From Euglena gracilis (taxonomy: Eukaryota; Euglenida; Euglenophyceae; Euglenales), in contig CP154955.1 in NCBI GenBank assembly GCA_039621445.1, positions 56,390,619 through 56,454,618 on the forward strand: a stretch of DNA of 64,000 nt, given 5' to 3'. The translations under genes were made by a program, and so were the position numbers. The notes below the pieces were generated by a model. It did no database searches. It saw only the letters and a program-made list of their open reading frames with translations, and was not told the DNA's origin. Shown in pieces: positions 31,367-39,675 of this stretch (the first letter of the stretch is position 1; every line of letters begins with the position of its first letter).

Positions 31367-34300
31367 TCAAACCACCTGAAGACAACACAGGTGATTCTCG
31401 GTCTGCCCCAGGTACCTCAGTGGTAGCCGCAGCAGCAGGTTCAGGGGTTGGCGTCGTTGGTGAAGCTGGTATAGAAGTGGGTGTCAATGGAAAATGCTCC
31501 CCCCTTGGCTCTTGGACCTCCTCCACAAGACTTGTCTCATTCCCAAACTCGTCAACCCGAGTTGAGAATGAAACATGTTTTCCTTTTTCTCCCTTGGGGG
31601 TGGAGGTTGAACCCAATCCCTGGGGTTTTGTTCCTCCAAGTGGTTCTGACTTCCTATCCCCCGGTCGTGTGCACCGTCCACCCGCGTCCCCGGACCCCGT
31701 GGTAGCACCACCCCGTGTGGTGACTCCACGAATGTATGTGTTGGCTGTGGTTGGTTGGTCCACCAACCGTAGCCACATACATTCGGCTTCCTCCGTTTTT
31801 TCTGTTTGAATGATTTCCCTCATTTCCTCGGTGTCAAGGGCTGACCCATGCCTTGAAATGTCCTTCAAGGCTTGGGAGGCCGGGTAAGCCCATCTTGACA
31901 ACAAATCGGCTATGGTATTCTCCCGCCCCGGGATATACCCAACCGACAGATCAAATTTTGATAATATTTGATGCCACCTAGCCCTTCTCCCAATGGGACC
32001 ACTTGGTGTGTCTAGAACCTCTCTAGCCCAAGATTCTAGAGCCTTGTGGTCCGTGAGAACCAGGACGGGCTGCAGCCCAATCCATGATTCCCACTTTTGT
32101 AAGGCTAGGATTATGGCATAAGTCTCCTGTTCCCTAGGTACCCAGTTTCTTTGGCTGCCCGTTAGCTTCCTACTCATGAAGGCGACAGGCACAGTACGCT
32201 TGGCCCGTACGTCTTCTGGAGTAGGAGCCCTATCCTCCCCAACCAATTGTTCAAGGGTGGCACCAACCGCATACTGGCTGGCATCCACTCTTAAAACAAA
32301 TGGTTTGTCTGGCTTAACGTGTTGTAAAATTAATTCACTGCACAACAGTGATTTAATTTTTTCAAATGCCTCAATGTCGGATGGTTCCCAAGAAATCCTT
32401 TTCTTGGAACCCTTCTTGCCGTCCACTCGAGAAACTTTGAGCTTATCTTGAAGGCAAGCGACAATGTGGGCGTAATCCTTCACATAGGAGCTGTAATAAT
32501 TTGTGAACCCCAAAAAAGCACGTAGACCCGTGATTGTTTGGGGTAGCTCCCATTTTTCAATGGCCATTAGCTTTCCAGGGGATGGTTTTCTCACCCCACC
32601 ACCCAGAACATGGCCACAAAACTCAACCTCCTTTACGAAAAGACGGCATTTTCTTTTGTCGGCCACAAATCTGTCTTTTCGTAAAACTTCAAGGACTCTT
32701 CGCAAATCCTTGTCATGTGCTGCGAGTAAATCCTCACCAGGACCCACTCGAGTTCCAATCAAAATATCGTCGATGTAAGGATCAGCCACGTCCCCCACCG
32801 GGAAGAGGCGATCCTCCATCATTTGCTGAAACTGCTGGCTTGCGTTTGTTAGACCCATCACATTAACCCTCCACTGAAAAAGACCGAGGGGGGTACTACA
32901 ACATGTGATGGGCCGGCTTTCCGGGTCCAACGGCTGTTGGTGGAAAGCCTGCCGTAAATCCAAGATGGAAAACATCATGTTTCCACCTTGTTTTACCAGG
33001 AGGTCTTCAATTACGGGAAGGGGGTAGGACACACGCCTAGTTTGACTGTTAGGCCCCCGCATGTCTACCACTCCCCTCCATTCACCTCCTCTTTTCGGCA
33101 CAACAAAGGTTACAGACAGCCATTCCGAAACTGTTCCCTTGGGTAATCGCTCAACAAATTTCCGGTCCCACCATTCCTGTGTGACCTTTTTGTGAGCTTC
33201 AAATCTTTCACCATGTAAGACAAAAGGTTTTTGCCTTGTGGGTACAGCCCCCTCCTTCAGAGGAATCTGGGCGTACCCATAAGGTCCCCGAACGGGAGGG
33301 TCAGGGGGTACCTCCGTACCCAACACCTCCCCTTCAAAATCCTGAAAAATTCTGTTCCGAAATGCCACTACCCTGGGGTCCTCCTTCTCACCCGAGTCGC
33401 GAGCCTGGATTATGGCATTCACTGCCTTGTCCTCGGCTGGCGATTCGGTGAGATGCCTGGCTATGGTATGCAATTCCTTCTTGCCAAGGAATTTTGGTTG
33501 CATATCAAAGCCCTGCAAGGGCAGATGCAAATTCATTTTTTGCAGGTCCAAACACACCTTTTCATTTTCAAGGGACTCCGTGGTTGGTGCGTTTTCAGGG
33601 GATTCTCCGAAGTCAAAAACCACAACCCCAATTCTTTTTTGTGAATTGTGTTTTTTCTTCCCCTTATGGGATTTCCGTTTCTGATTTCTTGTATCCCACC
33701 CGTACAAGAAAGTCAGATTAGGGTTGTCAAAAACCAAAGCCTTATGGTGTGGGAACACACCCAAACCATGTTCGGCTAACCATGGAAATGATAATATAGC
33801 ATCTACCTCAATATCCGCGAGGTAGAATTCCCCTTCGAGGTACAAGGCCTGGGTGCCCCCCTGCCCCGTACCCCTGCGTTGAAAACCCAACTCCAACTTA
33901 ATACACTGGTCGCCCCCCAAAACACATTGGCCATTGGCAGCCACCAGCCGAATTGGCATTCGCGGTGACCTGGCCAAATGTTTTGGGACGATGGACCTTT
34001 TGACCAGGTTCACCTTGGCTCCCGTGTCCACCAAAACTTTGAGCTGCTTGGTATCTCCGTTAGGGAGATACGTCTGCGATAGCATCAAAAGTTGCAGCTC
34101 GTTTTCAATGGGCAACACCTGATTAACCTTCAAGGTGTTGGCCAAATGACAACAACGGTCTGGAATTTCCCATTCCTCAAAATCCTGGGAATTTTGGGAA
34201 ATTTCTTTGGGCTGGTCCCCCTGAAAATCCCCAGCACTTAGGAGATAATCAATCACCAGGGGGGGTATCCTTCCTTTTTGTCGGGGGGTAAACTTCATTT

Positions 34301-34991
34301 TTCTGCCCCCCAACAATTCACGGTGCCGGAACTGCCCATTGTCCCCCATCACCAGGTTAGGACACGATTCGCCATCACACAACACCGACCGTAGTTGTGA
34401 AATGGCTGGGCAGCACCAGAAACGTGTGGGTTTTTTATAACCCCAATCCGAAAACTGACAATAATCAATGTCGATATAGGGCAGGTTTTTCACCACCTCC
34501 CTATTTCGCAAAAGTCCAGTGCGGGGGTTCTCCAACCACCACAACTTTGGCTGAAAATAATTTATAATTTCCAGGGCTTTCTCCACCAGGGCATCCGCCT
34601 GGGAGAAATCCCTTGGCCTGGGGTTATAAGCCGTGGAATAAATATTACAGGGGGGACTAGCGGCAATAACCTCAAAAAATCCAACCGGGTATCGCCTGTA
34701 GTCCCAGGTCAAAATGTCTGTGTGGGGGTGGAAGTCCGTCCAAGGAGCATTTTCAATTGACAAAACTTCATACCCCCGTTCTGCCAACCGCTTCCCCACC
34801 GAACCTGTGCCAGCGAATAAATCTAATGCCTGAGGTCGCTGAGCTGATGGTAGGGGGTTGGGCTGTGGCAGATTTGAATGCAAAACGGGAACCCTTGAAC
34901 ATTTTCCTTCCCTCCAGGAGTATCGGGTCCGATTCAAAAATCTGGGGGGCTGATCCGAAGAATGTTTTTCACCACACCCTGAATCAGCCAT
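31212..34991 (-). CDS. Pol polyprotein: cytosine-5 DNA methyltransferase, protease, reverse transcriptase, RNase H
   Basis: 1259 codons. Residues ~54-253 are a C5-cytosine methyltransferase: SAM-binding LDLFAGTGSVGKRL (57-69), catalytic PPC loop ASPPCNIYS with C115, ENP motif WWLENPRTG (151-159), KKPTRFW (186-192) and a motif-X-like RIPPLVIDYLL (241-251). The target-recognition part is short. An aspartic protease follows (VDTGAKVNLV, D322). The RT has motif A SILDLRQAF (D678), LFQWRVNVMGLTNAS and the catalytic YIDD (739-742). RNase H has D903, E957, D981 and D1029. Beyond ~1040 is a disordered Pro/Thr/Ser-rich linker, and the true frame then shifts at 31351-31359 into integrase, so the last ~45 residues here are probably out of frame. 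The fused methyltransferase could methylate element DNA or its target; that role is inferred. Confidence 0.93.
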   Translation of the reverse strand: MADSGCGEKHSSDQPPRFLNRTRYSWREGKCSRVPVLHSNLPQPNPLPSAQRPQALDLFAGTGSVGKRLAERGYEVLSIENAPWTDFHPHTDILTWDYRRYPVGFFEVIAASPPCNIYSTAYNPRPRDFSQADALVEKALEIINYFQPKLWWLENPRTGLLRNREVVKNLPYIDIDYCQFSDWGYKKPTRFWCCPAISQLRSVLCDGESCPNLVMGDNGQFRHRELLGGRKMKFTPRQKGRIPPLVIDYLLSAGDFQGDQPKEISQNSQDFEEWEIPDRCCHLANTLKVNQVLPIENELQLLMLSQTYLPNGDTKQLKVLVDTGAKVNLVKRSIVPKHLARSPRMPIRLVAANGQCVLGGDQCIKLELGFQRRGTGQGGTQALYLEGEFYLADIEVDAILSFPWLAEHGLGVFPHHKALVFDNPNLTFLYGWDTRNQKRKSHKGKKKHNSQKRIGVVVFDFGESPENAPTTESLENEKVCLDLQKMNLHLPLQGFDMQPKFLGKKELHTIARHLTESPAEDKAVNAIIQARDSGEKEDPRVVAFRNRIFQDFEGEVLGTEVPPDPPVRGPYGYAQIPLKEGAVPTRQKPFVLHGERFEAHKKVTQEWWDRKFVERLPKGTVSEWLSVTFVVPKRGGEWRGVVDMRGPNSQTRRVSYPLPVIEDLLVKQGGNMMFSILDLRQAFHQQPLDPESRPITCCSTPLGLFQWRVNVMGLTNASQQFQQMMEDRLFPVGDVADPYIDDILIGTRVGPGEDLLAAHDKDLRRVLEVLRKDRFVADKRKCRLFVKEVEFCGHVLGGGVRKPSPGKLMAIEKWELPQTITGLRAFLGFTNYYSSYVKDYAHIVACLQDKLKVSRVDGKKGSKKRISWEPSDIEAFEKIKSLLCSELILQHVKPDKPFVLRVDASQYAVGATLEQLVGEDRAPTPEDVRAKRTVPVAFMSRKLTGSQRNWVPREQETYAIILALQKWESWIGLQPVLVLTDHKALESWAREVLDTPSGPIGRRARWHQILSKFDLSVGYIPGRENTIADLLSRWAYPASQALKDISRHGSALDTEEMREIIQTEKTEEAECMWLRLVDQPTTANTYIRGVTTRGGATTGSGDAGGRCTRPGDRKSEPLGGTKPQGLGSTSTPKGEKGKHVSFSTRVDEFGNETSLVEEVQEPRGEHFPLTPTSIPASPTTPTPEPAAAATTEVPGADRESPVLSSGGLSGEGGGSHFYNQFLTHPPWFCVGFIVEGGIFKMSPLVTNFSGYPGFKGAVA

Positions 34992-35105
34992 AAAATCCTG
35001 TACAGCCCAGTTTTTTGAATCAGAAATATTTACACCGTTTTCCTCACAGGGGGGAGAGACACGGCCATGGGCAGCCCCCCCCTTCTCAAACTGCCCCTGG
35101 CCCCC

Positions 35106-37514
35106 CTATTGGGCCCCAGGGGGAGAAGATGTGGGTCCACCCCCCTTTGACCATGCACCCCCCTTGCCTGAGGAATTTCGCTGAGAGGCTGGCTGCCCTT
35201 TACCCTTGGGCTGCCCCTTGCCTTTTCCATTATTTTGCCAAAATTCCTTAGATTTAGCAAGGGCCTCGCTCAGCGGTTTTTCACACTCATAAAAATAATG
35301 TCCACACTCCCCACAGTTAAAGCATGGGTATGGTGACCTGCCCCGACCCGATGCCTGCGGGGTCCAGGTCTGCCCCCCTTTGCCTTGCCGGGCTGGGGGA
35401 GTTGGACTTTGGGTCCGCGACCATGAAGCTGCACCTGGCCGCGAAGACGAAGAAGGGGACCTGCCCCGTGGGGCTGGCTGGGCTGCCCCCTTATCGCCCT
35501 TCGCAGCTGGCTGTGGGGCAGATTTTGAGGTGTGACCCTGCCCCCTGGCTGCTGGTGCTGGCATGGATGTTGGGGACACCGGGGGGGTCTGGCCTTTTTC
35601 CAACACCTGTATTTTCCCTGAGCCTTTTGTTGTCGATTTGCTGAATAATCTGGGAAAATGGTGCTGACTCAAAGCCAAATCCTGCTTTTCCCGAAGAGCC
35701 AACCTGCCCTCGGCAAAAGCAAACATTTCCTCAACGGTCATTAGTTGTTCCACCAATTCGGCGTTGAGGAAATTTTCCATTCCCTGCAATTTCCTTCCAT
35801 TTACGGCTGTTAATTTCAGTGCCTCCTCCGAAGAACTGAAATAAATAAGGCAAATGGCACCAGGGTTTTGGATAACCACTTTCCGTGGATCAATCCCCCC
35901 AGTGATCTGGCTCACACTCCTTTTAATCCCATCCACTGTGGGATTTGGTATCCCTGTGAGCCTGACAATGGGTTGTTTACGGGCTCGGTTATCCTCCTCT
36001 TCTATGCAAAACTTGCTTAAAAAAGGAGGAATTCTTTCCAAGAATAATCTCCGAGCCTCCCCGGCTGTGGCATCCTTAACATGGTGCCAGGCACTGCAAA
36101 ATTTAATCCAAAATTCTTGCAGATCAGCCCGGGTTATTTTCCCTTCGTTAACCATGGTTACCTCCTGCCATATTTTCCGAGCCGTTAGCCCCTTACTCGA
36201 GGCATAACGACTCTGGAACTGGGCCAATATGGTGGGGTAACTTAATTTAGCTCCATTCAACCGATAGAGCCTGATTTCCTCCCTTAATCTGGGTCCTAAA
36301 CATGCCTCAAAAACCTGCAGCTTTTGCAAATCAGAATACGGTTTCCCTGATGTCAACCTGTCCCAGTAAAGATTCCAATCTACTTCAAAATCTTGCCAGG
36401 AAATGCTGCCCGATTCATCAAAATAGGGCTTAGCACCTCCCTGCAAAATTTCAAAAGCTACTGGGTCACCGATAAAAGGAAAACCCAACCCGTTACCTGG
36501 GTTGGCTGCAGCCCCCCCTGTCCCGATAGGCCTAATCGAGAAAGCAGGGGCTGCAGAAACGTGTGGAGGGACACACAATGACACAGAAGAAACCACTGCC
36601 GTGTCTTGCGTGTCCTCCAAAACAAATCCCCCCTCAATAACTAAGGGAGGGGAAATGTTTGAACCTGCAGATTTATTTTGAGAAATAATCTGATCTGAAA
36701 AAGCTGGGTCAGCACTGGGCACCATGCTGGCCAGTGAGCTGGAAGGCTGCCCCAGGGGCTGCTGCTGTCCAGCTGACGGCAGGCCCAGCCCCCTTGGCAG
36801 CCCGTGAGCAGGCTGCGGCTGGCCTGCTGGCTGGCCAGGCTGCTGGGCCAGCTGGATGACAGGCTGCTGGGCCAGCTGCTGCCCAGGCTGTGGCAGCCCA
36901 ACTGGGTGCAGGGGTTGCTGGCTGCCCTGCCGCAGCCACCACATGTCAGAAATTTTTTGCAAAACTCCTCTCGGTTCTGCAGTTGGGTGTACGGGTCCAT
37001 TTTTTTGTAAATCCTGCAACAGTTTCTGCAACTCGAAAGTGTTCCCCCCAACTTTTGCAAGTCCCTGCCTTAATTCCTCCACCAGCCCACCAAATTTTTT
37101 CTCCTGGGAAAAAATCTGCTGATGAACACTCTGAAAATTCTGCTGACAATCCGTCAACAGTTTTTGCATCTCTGAGTGTCGTTTCCCTACTTCATCTGAA
37201 ATATTCTGGTGCAGTTTTTGAATACCCCCACCAAAACCATGGAGGGCTGTATTCATCGCTGAATTTTGTTCACCCAGCTGGCGAACATAATCAGCGAACT
37301 GCTGGAGCTGCTGAGCCTGGCCCTGTACCGTACCTCGCAGCGATACCAGGTCAGCCTGAACTTCAACGATTTTGGCAGCAACAACGGCCAGCTCCTGGAG
37401 AGTTTCTGCCTCCCCCCCCTGAGCTGACTGGGCGGCTTTAAAATTCTCAGCAAACCGCTGAAAATTTTCAAGCACGAGATCCTTAATCGGTAAGGCAGCC
37501 ACCTGACTTTGCAC
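35106..37514 (-). CDS. Gag-like protein with CCHC zinc knuckle
   Basis: 802 codons. The N-terminal ~200 residues are helical and Gln-rich (coiled-coil-like), followed by a Pro/Gln linker and a capsid-like region from about residue 350 (ISWQDFEVDWNLYWDRL, LQKLQVFEACLGPRL) as in retrotransposon gag. A Ser/Arg/Pro/Lys-rich basic tail precedes a CCHC knuckle CFNCGECGHYFYEC (731-744) that would bind RNA. The same frame continues upstream of this start to about 37700, interrupted by one TAG near 37546, and those codons look coding (EEKLAQLFSSSRDQFLALRQ), so gag was probably longer and fused to the preceding ORF. It ends ~115 nt before pol, in a different frame. Confidence 0.85.
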   Translation of the reverse strand: MQSQVAALPIKDLVLENFQRFAENFKAAQSAQGGEAETLQELAVVAAKIVEVQADLVSLRGTVQGQAQQLQQFADYVRQLGEQNSAMNTALHGFGGGIQKLHQNISDEVGKRHSEMQKLLTDCQQNFQSVHQQIFSQEKKFGGLVEELRQGLAKVGGNTFELQKLLQDLQKNGPVHPTAEPRGVLQKISDMWWLRQGSQQPLHPVGLPQPGQQLAQQPVIQLAQQPGQPAGQPQPAHGLPRGLGLPSAGQQQPLGQPSSSLASMVPSADPAFSDQIISQNKSAGSNISPPLVIEGGFVLEDTQDTAVVSSVSLCVPPHVSAAPAFSIRPIGTGGAAANPGNGLGFPFIGDPVAFEILQGGAKPYFDESGSISWQDFEVDWNLYWDRLTSGKPYSDLQKLQVFEACLGPRLREEIRLYRLNGAKLSYPTILAQFQSRYASSKGLTARKIWQEVTMVNEGKITRADLQEFWIKFCSAWHHVKDATAGEARRLFLERIPPFLSKFCIEEEDNRARKQPIVRLTGIPNPTVDGIKRSVSQITGGIDPRKVVIQNPGAICLIYFSSSEEALKLTAVNGRKLQGMENFLNAELVEQLMTVEEMFAFAEGRLALREKQDLALSQHHFPRLFSKSTTKGSGKIQVLEKGQTPPVSPTSMPAPAARGQGHTSKSAPQPAAKGDKGAAQPAPRGRSPSSSSRPGAASWSRTQSPTPPARQGKGGQTWTPQASGRGRSPYPCFNCGECGHYFYECEKPLSEALAKSKEFWQNNGKGKGQPKGKGQPASQRNSSGKGGAWSKGGGPTSSPPGAQ

Positions 37515-37703
37515 TTGCTTAAAAATTTCCTGTGGCAGGCTGTCCTAAATTCGTAAAAATTCCTGCCTCAGGGCCAAAAACTGATCACGGCTCGAAGAAA
37601 ACAGCTGGGCCAGTTTTTCCTCAAAACTTTTTTCCTGGCCGACAAAAAGTTCAAGTGCCTGTGCGTCAATTTTTTGCACAGAAATTTGCACCTGGGCCTC
37701 ACA

Positions 37704-38846
37704 TTATTTCTCAAAAAGTTCAAAAATATGGAGGCAGTCAGCCCTGGCCGTTTCTTCGATTCGTGCAGCCATGTGCTCCATCAGGTGGAAGTCGACTGCG
37801 GGGGGTTGTTGCTGCTGCTGCTGCAGAACCCACTCTTCGTTGGCTTTTTTCAAAGCCAAAACCCGAAAAGTCAGGTGCTGCACTGTCCACTGGAGGCCTC
37901 TGTTACTTTGTAAAAATTGCCCCCAGGGGTCTTCAAATCCCTGATTTTGTGAACCCCCCCTGGGGGTGGCTTCAGAACTTTCATAGGCTGGGGGTTGGAC
38001 CTCCTCCTCACCCCCCTCGATGAAAATATGAGGAGGCTGGGGGGCTGCAGCAGCTGCTGGCTGACCGTGATCAACCTCACGGTGCAGCCGTTTTTGCTGA
38101 ACTTCATCACTGCCTGGTGATGAAGCTGGTGTTCGGGGTCGCCGAGTAGAAGTGGAACTGGGCTGGTCCTTCGGGTTTTCCTCTGCCCCCTCCACTTCTG
38201 CTCTGACCCGCTCGTTGCTGTCCCAGTTATTATTATTTTTTAAGCCCAGCACATGGCCCTGTGCTTGCTTTTCAAAGAAAACTGGGCTGGGGTTATCACC
38301 CCCCTGCCCTGCCGAGGCACTTGCCGTTTCCTTCGCCAGCCCATCTACCTGGGACGGTTGGGAAAACTGCAAACGTGCCACCGGCTCTTGGGCTGGTGTT
38401 GAAGAAACTGGTTGAGCTGGAGGCAAAGGCAATGCGAAAGCGGGTAATGATGGCAGATTCCCTAAATTTTGCACCCATGAAAAGTCTGGGAGAGGTTGCA
38501 ACTCAGGCAGCACAAAACCGTACCCCATATTTTGCAAAGGCAAAACCCCTGAAAAAGGCTCTGGAAAACACGGTTGGTTGGAAATGACAACCTGGCCATC
38601 CCCACCCTGAAATTCCAACATCTGTCCCATATTTGTGGGGGTTTTGAGTCCAGCCAAACTGGTTTCGGGTCCCAAATCCCTGTTCCCCGAAACTCCAATC
38701 GTCAGATTTGCCATCTGAGATTGGGCCATTGGCTGATCATCAAAGAAAACATTCTGAGCAGGGATTTCCAACCCAAAACTTCCGACAGAAGGCTGAAGGA
38801 CCAACCTCTGCTTACCATGTTTCACCCCAGTGCTGCCAGGGGACAT
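37704..38846 (-). CDS. ORF1 of the 12-kb element, unrecognised
   Basis: 380 codons from an ATG inside the terminal near-palindrome (MSPGSTGVKHGKQRLVLQPS) to TAA. Composition is Pro/Gln/Ser-rich and disordered, with a poly-Gln stretch near residue 345 and a helical end (HMAARIEETARADCLHIFEL). Right after its stop another frame continues in coding-like fashion into gag, which suggests a frameshift has split one long gag precursor. An upstream extension of the frame to 39026 is host Penelope sequence and not part of this gene. No known domain. Confidence 0.55.
   Translation of the reverse strand: MSPGSTGVKHGKQRLVLQPSVGSFGLEIPAQNVFFDDQPMAQSQMANLTIGVSGNRDLGPETSLAGLKTPTNMGQMLEFQGGDGQVVISNQPCFPEPFSGVLPLQNMGYGFVLPELQPLPDFSWVQNLGNLPSLPAFALPLPPAQPVSSTPAQEPVARLQFSQPSQVDGLAKETASASAGQGGDNPSPVFFEKQAQGHVLGLKNNNNWDSNERVRAEVEGAEENPKDQPSSTSTRRPRTPASSPGSDEVQQKRLHREVDHGQPAAAAAPQPPHIFIEGGEEEVQPPAYESSEATPRGGSQNQGFEDPWGQFLQSNRGLQWTVQHLTFRVLALKKANEEWVLQQQQQQPPAVDFHLMEHMAARIEETARADCLHIFELFEK
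38806..38817 (-). promoter_or_regulatory. Possible tRNA primer-binding site
   Basis: On the minus strand TGGTAAGCAGAG follows the terminal CA of the 49-bp end repeat with no gap, the usual place for a retroelement primer site. TGG pairs with the CCA end of any tRNA. The sequence resembles the TGGTATCAGAG initiator-Met primer site of plant elements with one or two changes. The cognate tRNA is not identified. Confidence 0.5.
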
Positions 38847-38866
38847 GGCAGCACGGGTGTGAAACA
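38818..38866 (-). repeat. 5' terminal near-palindrome of the 12-kb element
   Basis: 49 bp beginning TG and ending CA on both strands. Arms of 20 bp (TGTTTCACACCCGTGCTGCC against GGCAGCACTGGGGTGAAACA, two mismatches) surround a 9-nt loop. The loop shows that this end and the other end are inverted, not direct, copies. Confidence 0.9.
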
Positions 38867-38870
38867 GTGA
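38867..38870. repeat. Target-site duplication GTGA (right)
   Basis: Second copy of the duplicated target, at the point where the interrupted Penelope copy 0 resumes with GTGGCCTGCCGAG. Confidence 0.92.
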
Positions 38871-38913
38871 GTGGCCTGCCGAGTGGCGAGCCAAGTACGA
38901 GGAGTGGAAGGCG

Positions 38914-39639
38914 GTGCTGAAGGATCCACGAGAAGCAGGACGAGGACAAGCCATGTACGAATCATGGGACCCGGACCTGCAGAACCAGGTCTGGGCCTCG
39001 TGCGGCCCCCAGCGGCGGAGCATCATCCAAGAATGGCAAGAAGCCGCAGCAGCCCAGAACGTCGAGCGCCCCGCGGACCTCGAGCGCCAGACGCATGACT
39101 GGCATGAAGGTGCCAGGATCGGGGAGGCCGATCACCCCGGTCCAAGGCGCCACCCCCACGGCCCCCACCAGGGCCACCAACCCTCCGGGAGCCACGTCCC
39201 CGGAGCGAGACCGAGCCAAGTCCGGGCGGGTGGCAGGCAGCGTGGTGCCTGTGCCCCGCCAACCCCGTCCGCAGGGGAGCAAGCGAAGCGGGATTTGCCC
39301 CGGCCCCAAGCCCCTTGGCGACCCAACAGGGAAGCGGCCCGTGGGCGCCGCCCTGGGGATTCTTTTTCTTCGGCAGCCATGAGATTTTCTAGACCCTCTC
39401 GCCCTGGGAGTGCGCAGGGCAACCCACCCCGAGGAGAAGAAAGAGACCGAAGAGACGAAGGTGTCGCATGGACACTGGTGCAGAGCCGGCGAGGGGCGGC
39501 ACTGCACAAGGAGATCAAAAGGATGGCGGACAGCATCTCCGCCCTCAGCAAGGAGCTGAAGAAGCTACAAGAAAAATGCCAAGCTCAACGCCACTTTCGG
39601 GGGGAGTCGGAGCCCCCAACCACATCGAGACCATCGCGG

Positions 39640-39675
<36 letters not shown>

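Larger units (their letters stand above)
26807..38866 (-). mobile_element. 12,060-bp Ty3/gypsy-like retroelement with fused cytosine methyltransferase and palindromic termini
   Basis: Boundaries are fixed by comparison with empty sites in neighbouring Penelope copies and by the GTGA duplication. On the minus strand the order is: terminal near-palindrome, primer-site-like sequence, ORF1, gag with CCHC knuckle, methyltransferase-protease-RT-RNase H, integrase with chromodomain, ~3 kb non-coding, terminal near-palindrome. The domain order (RT, RNase H, integrase, chromodomain) is that of Ty3/gypsy chromoviruses, and a 4-bp duplication fits their integrases. No long terminal direct repeats are visible. 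ORF1/gag and pol each have frame breaks, so this copy may be inactive or some breaks may be sequencing errors in homopolymers. Confidence 0.9.

Noticed and set aside
26847-38866. Classic LTR retrotransposon with long direct repeats
   Set aside because: No direct repeat longer than the ~49-bp termini was seen, and the termini match better inverted than direct. A dot-plot could still change this.
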